Of a stretch of DNA of 64,000 bases, positions 13,385 to 23,959 are shown piece by piece (the stretch's first letter is position 1; each line of letters begins with the position of its first letter). The notes under the pieces were generated by a model that saw only the letters and a program-made list of their open reading frames with translations, was not told the origin of the DNA and did not search any database. The position numbers and the translations under genes were made by a program. This stretch comes from Plasmopara viticola (lineage: Eukaryota; Oomycota; Peronosporomycetes; Peronosporales; Peronosporaceae), in the NCBI GenBank assembly GCA_001695595.3, contig MBPM02000003.1, positions 1,736,001 to 1,800,000 of the forward strand, read 5' to 3'.

Positions 13385-14493
13385 ATGGCCGAGCTCCCGG
13401 CCGAGTTTTTGACCTTGGAGGCAGACTTTGTAGACAGCAAGATGGCCATCAACAATAGTATCAATGATATCTTACATGGAGGAGGTGATTGACTGAGCTG
13501 CAACAGTGATCGTCTCTCGTCACGGGATCTAGTATACGACGCTTTGCTAACGTTATACAATCTTTACTGTCTCGTTGTTGTGAACAGCCAGTGCGGCATC
13601 CAACGCTTCGCAGATTGGCCGAGCCCAAGTAGTGGAGGCTCAACGTTGTGTAAGTATCTGTAACGTGTCGATTGTGGCAATCATATTGTATCATGAGTGG
13701 ATTGACGAGGAGGGTTTCGATGGTTTACAGATAAAGTTCATGACGGTGGAAGTTCGCAGCAGGCAGCCAAAGCTTAGGAAAGCCATGCAGGCGAAGGTAT
13801 ATTAAATATTGCAGCGCGCTGCAAGAGCTGAATTTTGACGCACTAGAGAATGTCTATCACTGTAGGTCAACATGTATCGAGATGAGTTAGAAGGACTTGT
13901 TCGAGACTTGGAACGGGCGCAGCTCATGGCACGAGAAAGCAACGCTGTGTCCAGCAGCACTAATCAAGTGCGTTGAACGTACGGACACGTTTCACGCTCT
14001 AAGAAGCTCTAATACTCGACGTGCTGTAGAATTCGCAATACGAGCGGTTGATAAAGAACAACGATCGACTCGCCAAGTACGTTTTTTACGTTTAGAATCC
14101 CGCTCCTTGTATAGAAAGTCGACGTAAATGCTTGTTGTCCAGGTCGTCAAAGCTGCTAAAAGACACTCATCGGATCGTGGCCGAGACGGAAGAGGTCGGG
14201 ATTGCCGTGTTGGATACACTAGCTAGTCAGCGAGAAAGTCTTTTAGGAGCTCATGAAAAGGTGCATGGTTACAGTATCCACTACGGGTCCATTTCCTGCA
14301 TCTGCTTGACCTACTCCATGCTTAGGTACGCGAGACTGGTGCCATGACCACTGAAGTGCGACGGATTCTCCAGCGGATGACGCGCCGAATCCTCACCAAT
14401 ACGATTGTGCTCTACACGACCATTTTCGTGCTTGTCGTTGCCATCTGCTACGTGCTCTACGCCGACTTTATTCGGGCCACGCGTATGTTTTAA
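13385..14493 (+). CDS. VTI1: Vti1-like Qb-SNARE, tail-anchored
   Basis: Seven short exons (13385-13484, 13588-13649, 13731-13796, 13866-13967, 14030-14076, 14143-14260, 14326-14493) join with consistent phases into a 220-aa protein, the usual size of Vti1. The N-terminal half is helical, with the RSRQPKLRKAMQAKVNMYRD segment resembling the Vti1 three-helix domain. The SNARE motif lies around residues 128-180 (LLKDTHRIVAETEEVGIAVL, then LASQRESLLGAHEK). It is followed by an arginine-rich linker (RRILQRMTRRIL) and a C-terminal membrane span (IVLYTTIFVLVVAICYVLY). Vti1 proteins pair with syntaxins in Golgi, endosomal and vacuolar fusion. Plant-type NPSN Qb-SNAREs are an alternative, but the N-terminal domain favours Vti1. 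The kinesin gene starts 107 bp downstream on the same strand. Confidence 0.85.
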
Positions 14494-14600
14494 ACACATT
14501 AATACTATTTTATTTGAATTCTTTTGCTTATTGATTGGTTTTTGCTCAATGAGCTAGCGCTTACAAGTGCCCCTCCACTTGTCTCGCCCATTTCATTGAA

Positions 14601-17600
14601 ATGGCAAACGAGCACTATGCGCCTCGAATCACGCAGTCTTCACCGCGTACAAGTATCTCGTCTCGTTCGTCAGTTGTCTATTCGGGGCATCAGGTGCCGT
14701 TACTAGACTTGGCCTTTCAAGGCGAAGATTTCAGTGACAAGTATTGCAATATGTCGTCGAGATCGTCTCGTTCTCGACACGAAGACGAGTACGTGGCTTC
14801 AAGTACCACTCGAGTGCCGCATGAAGACCATTTACAGACTTCCATGGCCCGTACTGCCGCTTCGTGGCACGCAGGGAACGGCAGTTTAGTGACTTACGAA
14901 GCATCTGATGAGTCGGCAATCATGGAGGCGTCAGATCCGGCATTGTTTCAAGCTGCCGTGGAGGAGCATTCTCGAAGGCTAGGGATTGATCCAAGCATTG
15001 ACACTGACTTGTTATGGATTGCAAGGCAGTCACTGATTGCTCCATTGCCTGACAATTGGTACCATGTGACAGCATCGGAATCTGGACAACCGTACTACTA
15101 CAACGAACTGACAGGCGAGAGTCGATGGGATCATCCTAGTGACGATGAATATCGACAGCTTGTCCTGGACATGAAGCAGAAGCAAGCGGTCAAGGCTCAC
15201 GCGTTCCGTGGTGCGCATCCAGCAGGGTATTACAATGTAGGAGGATATCACAGTGGAATGGCGTGGCACGAGAATGATGAACACGCACTGCATACGATGC
15301 AGTCACAACAAGGATGGAATCGACAGCATGAACAAGATCCTCATTACGACAGTGATAAAGGACTTCAACCTTGTGTAGAAGAAGAGAGATACCCGGTGGG
15401 CATATCAGCAGGCCTTATGAAAAAGCTGGAAGAAATGGAGAGACAGAAAGCTATGGATAATGAAGCTATCACGAGTATGAAGACGGAAGTCGCGGACTTT
15501 ACGCGACAACTTACAAGTCGGGACGAGGATTTGGAAGTGACAAAGAGTAAACTTAAAACGATGACAGGGTTAGTCAATGAGTTGAAGCAGCAGATTCAAC
15601 AGAGCACAATGGAACACGAGGAAGCAATTGCAACGAACAAGACGCTCACAAAAGAGTTATCGTTGACACGATTGCGGATGCGAGGGAGTATCAAATCGCA
15701 TGAAGAAGCAGTGGAAGCGCAGCAAACGCTCACGAAAGAGTTGGCGGTAGCTGAAGCAAAATTGAACGAGTTTCAAATACAGCAGTCTGAAAAGGATAAC
15801 AACATTGTAAGGCTCAATGGTCACTTTGTGAGCGAGCAGAAGGCAAACTTTGAGTCTGAACAACAGCTTTTACAAGCTACAGACCAACAGAAAGAAATGC
15901 TTAAAAAGCTTGAGGCAGCACAAGCTACTATTCGCTTAATGCAAGAGGATGCAAAAAAGCACGCGAGCAAGGAAGCTGGAGCTGTCGCCTCTGATGCTAC
16001 TGCAACGATCCAGGCCATGGAAATTCGACTCACCGAGAAGGCAAAAGAGCTTGAAAGTGTGCGAGCGCGAGCTGTCGCGTTGGAGCGTGAATTAACACAC
16101 TTCAAAGCCACTCAATCATTAGCAAACGAAACACGAGAGCAGGAATTACAGAACCAGCTCAGTGCATCAGTGTCCAAAGAAGCTGCACGTCAGCAAGAAG
16201 TTGAGTCGATAAAGAACATTTTGACGACTACCAAAGCTGAGAAAATCGCATTAGAAAAGCAGCTAGAAGAATTTAAGATCACGTGCACCGCACAAATCAA
16301 AGACTTGGAAGATCACCGGCTCGCTTTGAAGCGTGAGTTTCGAGTCATGGAACGCGAACTCAAGACGCAACAGGGCTATTCCAAGGAGCGTGATGACGAG
16401 CTTGCGAGTCTGAAACTTGCCTTAAAGGATGCAGATGTTCAGATTGCATCAGTGATGCAAACTGTGCAGAAAGAACGCATGGAAGCATATGCCGAGGCTC
16501 AACAAGCCGTAAGTTGTAACCATTTTTCTGGTGAAAGAATGACTTCTAACTCTGTATTGTTCTGTCGCAACAGAGCGCTGCGATCATTCGCCAGGCAAAT
16601 GAAGAAAAGTCGCGTGCAATTGAGCTCTATACACAGGAAGTCATGGCTCGACGGAAACTGCATAATCGCCTCATGGAGTTACAAGGCAATATTCGCGTCT
16701 TTTGCCGCGTGCGTCCCATTCAACCGGTAGAGCTTAAAAGTGAGCAGTCAACGTTGGCCGTTTCCTTTCGCGACAATGATCACGAAAGCCTCGATCTTTT
16801 CGTCGGCAGCGAGGCAGGAGACAAGGCCCACCAGATTGGTCAAAAACACGCGTTCGAGTTTGACCACGTGTTTCAGCCAGAAAGTAGTCAAGAACAAGTC
16901 TTCGAACAAACTCGTGCTTTGGTTGTAAGTGCACTCGATGGCTTTAATGTCTGCATTTTTGCCTATGGACAAACTGGTTCGGGCAAGACGCACACGATGG
17001 AAGGGCCAGAGCATGACCGTGGTGTCAACTTTCGTGCACTACGCGAACTGTTCTCGCTCCGAGACGACCGTATGGCAGCGGAAAACTTTGAGTGTTCGAT
17101 GAAGTTGAGTATATTGGAAGTCTATAATGAGGCTATTGTGGATCTATTAGAAGGGAATGGCCGTCCTTCGGGAGCTGCGTCGCCGAGCGCTATCAAAGGA
17201 TTGGATGTGCGTGTTGGAAAGAATGGCGTTTACGTTGAGAACCTCATTGAAGTAGAGGTTAATGATGAACGCGACGTGCTGAATCTCATGCGACTGGGTC
17301 ACTCCCATCGCAGTGTGGGTTCACACGACTTTAATGAGCACTCGAGTCGCTCGCATCTTGTGCTGTCGATTACCATCGAGACGGGCATCAAGTCCGAATC
17401 TCGTCGACGATTTTCCAAGATGCACCTCATAGACTTGGCCGGCTCTGAACGTGTCAGCAAGACGGCAGCAAGTGGCCAGCGGCTAAAGGAAGCGCAGAAT
17501 ATCAATCGCTCCTTATCTGCACTTGGCGACGTGATTGCAGCACTGGGTGCAAACAGCAAACACGTGCCATATCGAAACTCAAAGCTCACGTTCTTGTTGC

Positions 17601-17851
17601 AAGACTCGTTGAGTGGCAACTCGAAGGTGCTCATGTTTGTCAACATAAGCCCAGTGCAATGGAATGCATGGGAGACGCTCTGCTCGCTCAATTTTGCATC
17701 GCGCTGCCGTAGTGTGGCGTTGGGTCAAGCAAAAGCCTCGACAGCCACGAGTGGCGGGGGATCGAATGGAATGCAAGGTTTAATGAGTTCAAGCACTCTG
17801 ATTCCAGGGCGATCGAGTTCCATTGGGACAAAAATTGTACAAACTCGATGA
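14601..17851 (+). CDS. C-terminal-motor kinesin-14 with N-terminal CEP164-like WW module
   Basis: Two exons (14601-16508 and 16574-17851; donor GTAAGT, acceptor CAACAG, phase 0) encode 1,061 aa. Residues about 120-185 combine a short helical segment (IDPSIDTDLLWIARQSL) with a WW domain (NW at residue 153, YYYNELTG, RWDHP), the arrangement seen at the N terminus of centriolar CEP164. Residues about 270-660 are a long coiled coil. The motor follows the kinesin-14 neck sequence ELQGNIRVFCRVRP. P-loop GQTGSGKT is near residue 768, switch I is NEHSSRSH and switch II is DLAGSE, all intact. Kinesin-14s move towards microtubule minus ends and act in spindle and ciliary microtubule organisation. The ATG is the first in frame after the Vti1 gene. 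The WW fusion suggests anchoring to a basal body or centriole; that is inference. Confidence 0.92.
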
Positions 17852-17941
17852 CCCATTATAAATGTTTTAAATGAAAACACCCAGCTAAAAAATAAACACA
17901 ATAAAGTTGCTAAACTAATAATTGAAAGGCGCTTCCTTTTC

Positions 17942-19033
17942 TTACATTTTCATGAGCTCTACGATAACGGCTTCGACGTCACCATCAAATTGGCTCAGCA
18001 AGTCGCAGCAAAGTTCTTCGTTCACGTGCCCAATAATTTCCCGAATTACATTAAGTTGATGGCTCCAGTCTCCATCAGTTTTATCACCACCGTCCACACC
18101 AGAAGCAGCACCTGAGGTATTGACAACGTCCCAATCACGGTCGTCGTCGTCGCACAATGTGTCGGTATCCGACTCGTAGACTGTCGCCGACACTAGCTCG
18201 TCACCGAGATCTGTTGCCATCATAAGTGGGGGAGGCTCGTCATCGCTCTCTTCGGCTGTAGCTTCCGGTGGTGCTGACGTTCCAGAGACAGCCGATTGTC
18301 GCAGATCCACTGTCACGGCCATGTCTGTTGCTGACGGTGTGCAAGGAATAGAAGACTTGGTGAATTCCGTTGGATCAAAGTCGCTTGCTGAACCGCTCGA
18401 TGACCGTCGGCGTTCAATGCCAGCTGCCACGGCCGAGCTTGCTCGTCGCAATCGTGTGCTTACCTCACTGCGAGCGGACAGCAATAACGTTCGTGTGTGA
18501 GCGGCCGAGTTGCCCAATGTCGCACGTCCGCGACCGAGCACTTCGCTGTTGCGAATCTGGCTGATGGTCTCACTGGCGTGAATTACGGCATTGTTGGCGA
18601 GCCGTACAAATGACTCGCGCCCCTTGCCAACGTGTTCATTGTTGCGCACGTGGCTTGCGGCTTCGCGTGTTAGGCAGGCGAGCTCCATGATCTTTTGCAT
18701 TACGGGTGCAACCAGTTTATCGTGTAATGTAACGCGCTTGAGCACAGAAAAGTGCAGTGTGCGAAGCCCGTCGTTGTCCTGGGGGTTCATAGCAAGCTGC
18801 GTTTGGCAGGCCTCGTCAAATTCGAGCATGTGCGAGACAGTGACAATATCACCCTCGTCGTCGCGGTAGACTAGTGTCCAGCGCTGGTTTAAAAGCTTCG
18901 GGAACGTCTCGTTTACCCTTGCTAGCACGAGCTCATAGCTCAAGTCCTCCTTAGGGTTTGCAGAGCACAGCGGCACCGTCATACGATGCGAGTGCCCCCC
19001 GTAACTAAGCTCTAATGCGACGCTTTCAGCCAT
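17942..19033 (-). CDS. PB1 and UBA domain protein with p62-like LIR motif (candidate autophagy receptor)
   Basis: An intronless 363-aa reading from the ATG at 19033. The frame is open further upstream, but the PB1 domain begins directly after this ATG. Residues about 4-98 form a PB1 domain with an acidic OPCA-like stretch (YRDDEGDIVTVSHMLEFDEA). The middle is serine- and charge-rich. A DDDDRDWDVV segment has W at residue 301 and V two positions beyond it, which fits the W-x-x-L/I/V LC3/Atg8-interacting motif in an acidic setting, as in p62/SQSTM1. Residues about 326-363 form a UBA-like domain (LLSQFDGDVEAVIVELMKM). The order PB1, LIR, UBA is that of p62/NBR1, but no ZZ finger or NBR1 four-tryptophan domain is present. 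The predicted role is delivering ubiquitinated cargo to autophagosomes. It converges with the kinesin gene 90 bp away. Confidence 0.75.
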   Translation of the reverse strand: MAESVALELSYGGHSHRMTVPLCSANPKEDLSYELVLARVNETFPKLLNQRWTLVYRDDEGDIVTVSHMLEFDEACQTQLAMNPQDNDGLRTLHFSVLKRVTLHDKLVAPVMQKIMELACLTREAASHVRNNEHVGKGRESFVRLANNAVIHASETISQIRNSEVLGRGRATLGNSAAHTRTLLLSARSEVSTRLRRASSAVAAGIERRRSSSGSASDFDPTEFTKSSIPCTPSATDMAVTVDLRQSAVSGTSAPPEATAEESDDEPPPLMMATDLGDELVSATVYESDTDTLCDDDDRDWDVVNTSGAASGVDGGDKTDGDWSHQLNVIREIIGHVNEELCCDLLSQFDGDVEAVIVELMKM

Positions 19034-21757
19034 GGTGTTAATGTGTGGGGTGGTAGTTGTGGCTGTGAGAGGAGTAATTCGAATGTGAGCGCCATCGTAA
19101 ACCGGCAGCAGTGCTGTATGATGCACGGCTTCGAACGTTGGGTGGGACTGATGCCGTGCTTGAGCAGAAAATCCACATGGGTCAAGTCGATTTGACAGGG
19201 GAACGCAAAGAAGCAGGTTGAGAGTAACGGCAGACGTATGGAAGATATGTTGTACATGGTATATATTGTGGCAGGCAGCGCAGGTGCCTCGTTTCTTCAC
19301 CAGAATGGGATCTGGCTTGTCGTGGACTTTGCTTAAATAACCCTGAAAGGTCGTACGTGGCTTTCGGCAACTGAGACGGAGTGAGAAATCCATTGAATAC
19401 TCAAGTGAAATAGAATCGAAGTAGGTTGCTATTTGAGGAGTAGAAACGTGGACCACAGCAGAATATCTTTGGGAGACGCAGCTGGCTTGCTGATTATTCG
19501 GATGCTAGCGAAGATATGTACAGTGTCACAAGCCATCGAGTTCGGAGGCACTACCTGTATCACCCAACAACAATACAGCAGCATATTTCGATCTCAGTGG
19601 CGCGATCACCGACGAGAAATTAAGATTCCATTTGGACTGCTTTATTTGTCGAAGCCAATTCTCCTCGCGCCCATCGATTCCAGCGAACTAAACTGATACA
19701 TACGCATGTTTAACCTAATCTGCCAGTCCTCGAAGCAGTGTAAGCGTTAAGGTAATGGACCAGAGTCGCTGTCTGTTCCAACTAATGGACAGCTGACCCA
19801 GTGTGCGCCCCGATGTGTTGCGGTGAAAGTGCTCTTATACCATTCAACGTATAGTAGTAGTATGCTAACTTCGCGAGCATTGCAGTTTGAGAGCTGAACG
19901 TGCTGTATGTAAATGATGTAAAGATAACATAACAAATCATAAAAAAAGCACGTAGCTCGTACTATGGGCACGGACTGATAAAGGAACATATGCATAAGTG
20001 ATTGTGAAAACAAAGCTAGGGTCATTATAATGCAATGCTGGTCTGTTGCAAACTGTGAAACCACAGACATTAAAGAATGGAGCAAATCGTAGAATCAGAG
20101 TTTATCTTTGCGAGTTGTGCATGTAGAGAAAGACGCACGTGGACGTCGGGCAGCATCCTGGTAAGGACTAGCGCGCGAATTTGAATTTAACTTGCTTTTA
20201 TTTTATGCTATTCCATACGAGTCATATGCACCACAAAAGTGCGGCAGTGCAAAACTGTTCGGGTCAAGAGCGGCAGCTTACGCCTCGCGCGTCTCCTTTA
20301 CATCAACGGAGCTAGTCCGCGCGTAGTACAATTAGCACATGTAGCACGCGCGGAATCGCTCAAAAGCTTTATTTTTAAAGCATAACTTAGACCGTAGCCG
20401 TGCTGATACCGGTTTTAAATGGTATAAGCAATAAATATACCATATATTGCTCAAAGCGACAGCATTTTTCAAGCAGCATACAATGCGATAGTCGCGCAGC
20501 ACGGTGTTTACCCTTGACTAATAAACGACAGCTCATTTCGACAATATAATTTATCTGAACTCAGACATTCCATCGACGTTGTGGGTGGCTGATAAATCCA
20601 GCGAGGCAAAATCCCATGCAAACTCGCCGCAACTGCAACTCTAAGTGGCGATCTGTTGACAGCGCCCTGCGACATCAACCTGCATACATTTACCTTTGCC
20701 TGCGACATCAAGTCGCACTACTGTATTTGCCGCATACAACAATGCCTAAAAATTTACAATTACACTAGTCGAAGTCAACGTCTGTAAAATTCTTGCCATC
20801 TGACGAAACTTGTGATACTATTGATATTAAGAGCCCTCTTATCTTGTAAAGACGCTGCGTCTTATGGTTTTCGATACGATAGAGCTTTCACGAAAATAAA
20901 ATCGCCTTTTATCTTCCAGAGAATGTGTTTTGTCGAGGCCCGTTAGACAAAGTCTTTCGATAGCTTTGACATAACAAAGAGCAAATGCATGGTGTTGTGC
21001 TCGCTACCCAGTCAAATTAGTATTACTTGACAAGCTTGTACTTACAAATGTAGAATGTTCTAAAAGCTAGACGCAAGATCACACATTTTATGTGATTTTA
21101 AGTTTGTGAGCCCACAAGGAATTCTATTCGGGGCCGTACGACAAGACAACACGCGGCACCGACAGCTTTAAACCAAACTATGTAACTTGGTACACTAGCT
21201 CTATCCATGAATCCAATAAGCTTGGGACAAGGACAGTGCTACCGCCTGTTTTCATGCGAGAAAAATATGGTCCCCGCAATATCTCCGTTGCGTTCAGAAG
21301 GCCACTGTACATTTGCTTAGCCGACACTGGCCTTGGAAACGCGTTCATCAACCGCACGAAATATAATGTGGACCATCTTTTGGTACATACAATGTACACT
21401 GAATTATGTTGCCCGCGCGTTGACGAACCGCCCATCGACAATTTCGAAAATCATTTTCCTGGAAGCTCACAACGAGCTGAAATAGCTGCATCCAATTTAT
21501 CGCGGTTTTTGTTCACTTGCAGCGCTTGAAATTCCGGATTCATGCTGAACCCTGTGATGCTATATTGTACTTTATCCATTCTTGTGGTGGCTACAACTGT
21601 CCGAAATGTCACTCTTCCTCCTGCACCATACTCTCTCATCCGAGTCATCTCCACCAAAAGCGCAAGGTAGCTCATTATCGTTTTCCAGACATAAAAGCAA
21701 ATAGCAAACAAAAAAGCGTACTACTACAACTACCGCCGACCAAGATACAAAGCATCT
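19034..21757. other. Intergenic stretch with only weak open frames
   Basis: About 2.7 kb upstream of the PB1/UBA gene. It contains the probable promoter and 5' UTR of that gene near 19034-19460. No recognisable gene follows until 21758 apart from the open frames at 21178-21711 described separately. Confidence 0.5.
21178..21711 (-). other. Two same-phase open frames split by one stop; possible gene relic or unrecognised two-exon gene
   Basis: On the minus strand 21711-21451 and 21441-21178 are open in the same phase, separated by one in-frame stop and a few codons. Together they would give about 175 residues with no domain I recognise. A plus-strand frame at 21236-21529 overlaps, so coding strand is uncertain. 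This could be a two-exon gene, a pseudogene or chance. Confidence 0.25.
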
Positions 21758-22314
21758 ATGCAGTCCAACGGTACGCGCATTGCTCTAGTAATAACTTGTC
21801 GTTGATTTTGTTAAGTCTCGTGGTGTCTATAGGAATCGACTACAGTAAAAATTTCGACGCAGAGGTGGCGTCCAAAATCAATACGTACTTGTCTAGCATC
21901 ACCGTAACCGAACACAATCCGGCCATCCTGTTTTGCTGGGACAACGAAGCACTAGAAGAATTTGTAGACGCAGCCAACGCAGAATCTATTGAGTATCCAC
22001 AATGGTTTTCGCAACCTCGAGGCAGTGTGACGCCCATGTCTGTCATGAATGACGTCATTAGCTACTTGGCGCAACTTAGCGGCGGACGATGTGACCATGT
22101 TCTCCTGGCGCCTAACTCTCTTATCCAGTACGGACACTTGCAAGAGCGGCTTCAGTATATGCAGTACGACGAATTCATGCAAAAGTGTATGACAAACGTG
22201 GCACCAGGCAAAACACTTGCACGCATCTTTGCGCTAACAATGCCGTCCATCACGCGTGCTGTACCAACGCAATGCCTACCGCCACCGCCTCCGATCAGAC
22301 AGATATTTGAGTAA
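21758..22314 (+). CDS. Small hypothetical protein, two exons
   Basis: ATG at 21758, a 13-nt first exon (21758-21770), an intron with donor GTACGC and acceptor CTATAG, and exon 2 at 21833-22314 give a 164-aa protein with agreeing phase (MQSNGIDYSKNFDAEV). The sequence is soluble and mixed in charge. It ends with a proline run (PPPPPIRQIFE) after a segment with many aromatic and acidic residues. I see no signal peptide, membrane segment or named domain. An open frame extends exon 2 upstream, but its cysteine-containing N-terminal part reads like intron and flank. Function unknown. Confidence 0.5.
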
Positions 22315-22875
22315 TTTATAGTCCATTTATATAGAATTTTGACTTCCTTATGCTTATACAATGACGATCCGCATAAGGTGGTAGAAAACGGGCCAAGACA
22401 AAAGTTCTATATAACTCCCAGCTATGAGTGCTGTTTATTAGTGAGAGCTCTTCGCCGCATGATCTAAGAGCTATGACAGTCAGCTAATTGACTGACATGA
22501 TGTAGGAAAGCATTCAACTACAACATCATCCCGTATTTTGCCGAGGCCACTACTAAAGAAGTGATAGATTTCTATCCTCAGCACTTGCTGAGTGACAAAA
22601 CCAGGTACGCAACTCAATTTACTCTAGTCAATGAAAGATAGGTGATACGTGCACAGCCCGGGCGAGATTTTCTAGTCTCTCTTGTAATACATGTGACTAC
22701 GGGAGCATTCAGCGCTTGACTCGCTGGTAAAACCTTTTTTATCGACCGCCTCACCAAAGCCATACTTTCGTGAGTGGAGGAAGAAATAATACCGTATACT
22801 ATATCACACACAATATGGTATCGGAATCAATACCTTGAAGCAGTACTGGTACGCTAGTAGCATCAAATCTATATA
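22315..22875. other. Intergenic, probable promoter of the UBL/UBA gene
   Basis: About 560 bp with no gene. A short inverted repeat around 22478-22498 (AGTCAgctaatTGACT) is visible. Nothing else stands out. Confidence 0.5.
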
Positions 22876-23869
22876 ATGCTAGTTCTTCGTGTGCGCTGCG
22901 TGGATGACGGCCGCGAGCTCCTTTTGGAGCGCCGTGGCGCCGACGAACACAGTATTCGAGTTGTAGAACTCAAAAAGCTAATTCTTCAGCATCGATGTCA
23001 ACTCAATCACAACGTAGTTTCTACTGCGTCATCCAATCTGGATCTCGAAGGCTGTTTCGTGCTGCTTCAAGGCCAAATTTTAGCCGATCCAGATGTTGTG
23101 AATCTGAACGCTTTGAGACCGTCGGATTTCTTCGTGTTTGTAGCGGATATAACGCAATCCATTTCCCAATCAAAACCGAGCTGTAAAGTGCATACTGGTC
23201 GAGTAGACTCCGCGACTTTTGAGTTGCTGCGCTCTCAGTTGGTGGAAATGGGCTTTTCGAAAGAGTTGGCGGCTCAGGCATTGGAGCAAAGTGATAACAA
23301 TCTGTCGGACGCTGCTGCTTTGTTGGCAGAAGGAAAATTGAGCAAGAATTTGAGTAGAAGGGATCCAAAAGAGACTACCGAGTTAAGGACCGAACAATTC
23401 TCAATTTCCTCGCTCAGAAATTTGGTGAATGCTGACGATTTGATGGTGCTACGGAAGGCGGCAGCTATTGATTCGTTTCGCGCATTAATGTTGCTTAAGG
23501 AGCATTTTCCATTGCACGTCCTAAATCAGCTGAACGAGAACCCGGTAGCGTTGCTAAAGCTACTAACGCTACCTGCCTCGGCACCATGTTCAGGTACAGC
23601 AGAGTCAGAGCCGATTAGCGAAGATGCTATTGATGTCGATATCCCAATCGACGTGGATGGAAGGAGTAATGCCACAATTGAGGCTGTCGACCGGGTGCGG
23701 GGAAGTGTTGCTTAATTTGTATTGCATGCTGCTAACGAATTCTTCGTGTGCTGTTTGTTAGCTAGTCGCGATGGGCTTTGCTCGCGATCTCGTAGAGGTC
23801 ATGTATGAATCTTGTGGCGGGGATGAAATGCTTACGGCAAACGCATTGCTGCAGACGTTAGAGTCGTAG
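22876..23869 (+). CDS. UBAC1/KPC2-like protein: UBL, UBA, STI1-like, UBA
   Basis: Exon 1 (22876-23694) and exon 2 (23762-23869) join in phase 0 (donor GTGCGG, acceptor TTGTTAG) to encode 308 aa. Residues 1-95 resemble a ubiquitin-like fold (MLVLRVRCVDDGRELLLERR, later VLLQGQILADPDVVNLNALR). Residues about 116-155 form a UBA domain (LRSQLVEMGFSKELAAQALE). Residues about 180-240 resemble an STI1/XPC-binding segment (FPLHVLNQLNENPVALLKLL). The last exon supplies a second UBA (LVAMGFARDLVEVMYES). This order is that of human UBAC1/KPC2, a cofactor linking ubiquitin ligase and proteasome; ubiquilin-like shuttles are an alternative. It is predicted to bind ubiquitin chains and the proteasome. The gene converges with the coiled-coil gene 90 bp downstream. 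Confidence 0.75.
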
Positions 23870-23959
23870 GCATAACAAGTTTATCATTGACAAGGTTGAT
23901 ATTTAGCTGTCGCTTTTACAGCTGCAATGATAGTACCAAAATTTTGTCGGTTCGAGGAA

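Noticed and set aside
16643..17851. Separate kinesin motor gene starting at the internal ATG at 16643
   Set aside because: A GT-AG intron (16509-16573) joins it in phase to the coiled-coil exon, and the kinesin-14 neck follows directly.
19034..19456. N-terminal extension of the PB1/UBA protein up to 19456
   Set aside because: The extra residues show no domain and the PB1 fold begins immediately after the ATG at 19033.
21517..21680. Cysteine pattern GGYNCPKCH resembling the TFIIH SSL1 zinc region
   Set aside because: The remaining cysteines and the following conserved block are missing, and a better gene start lies at 21758.
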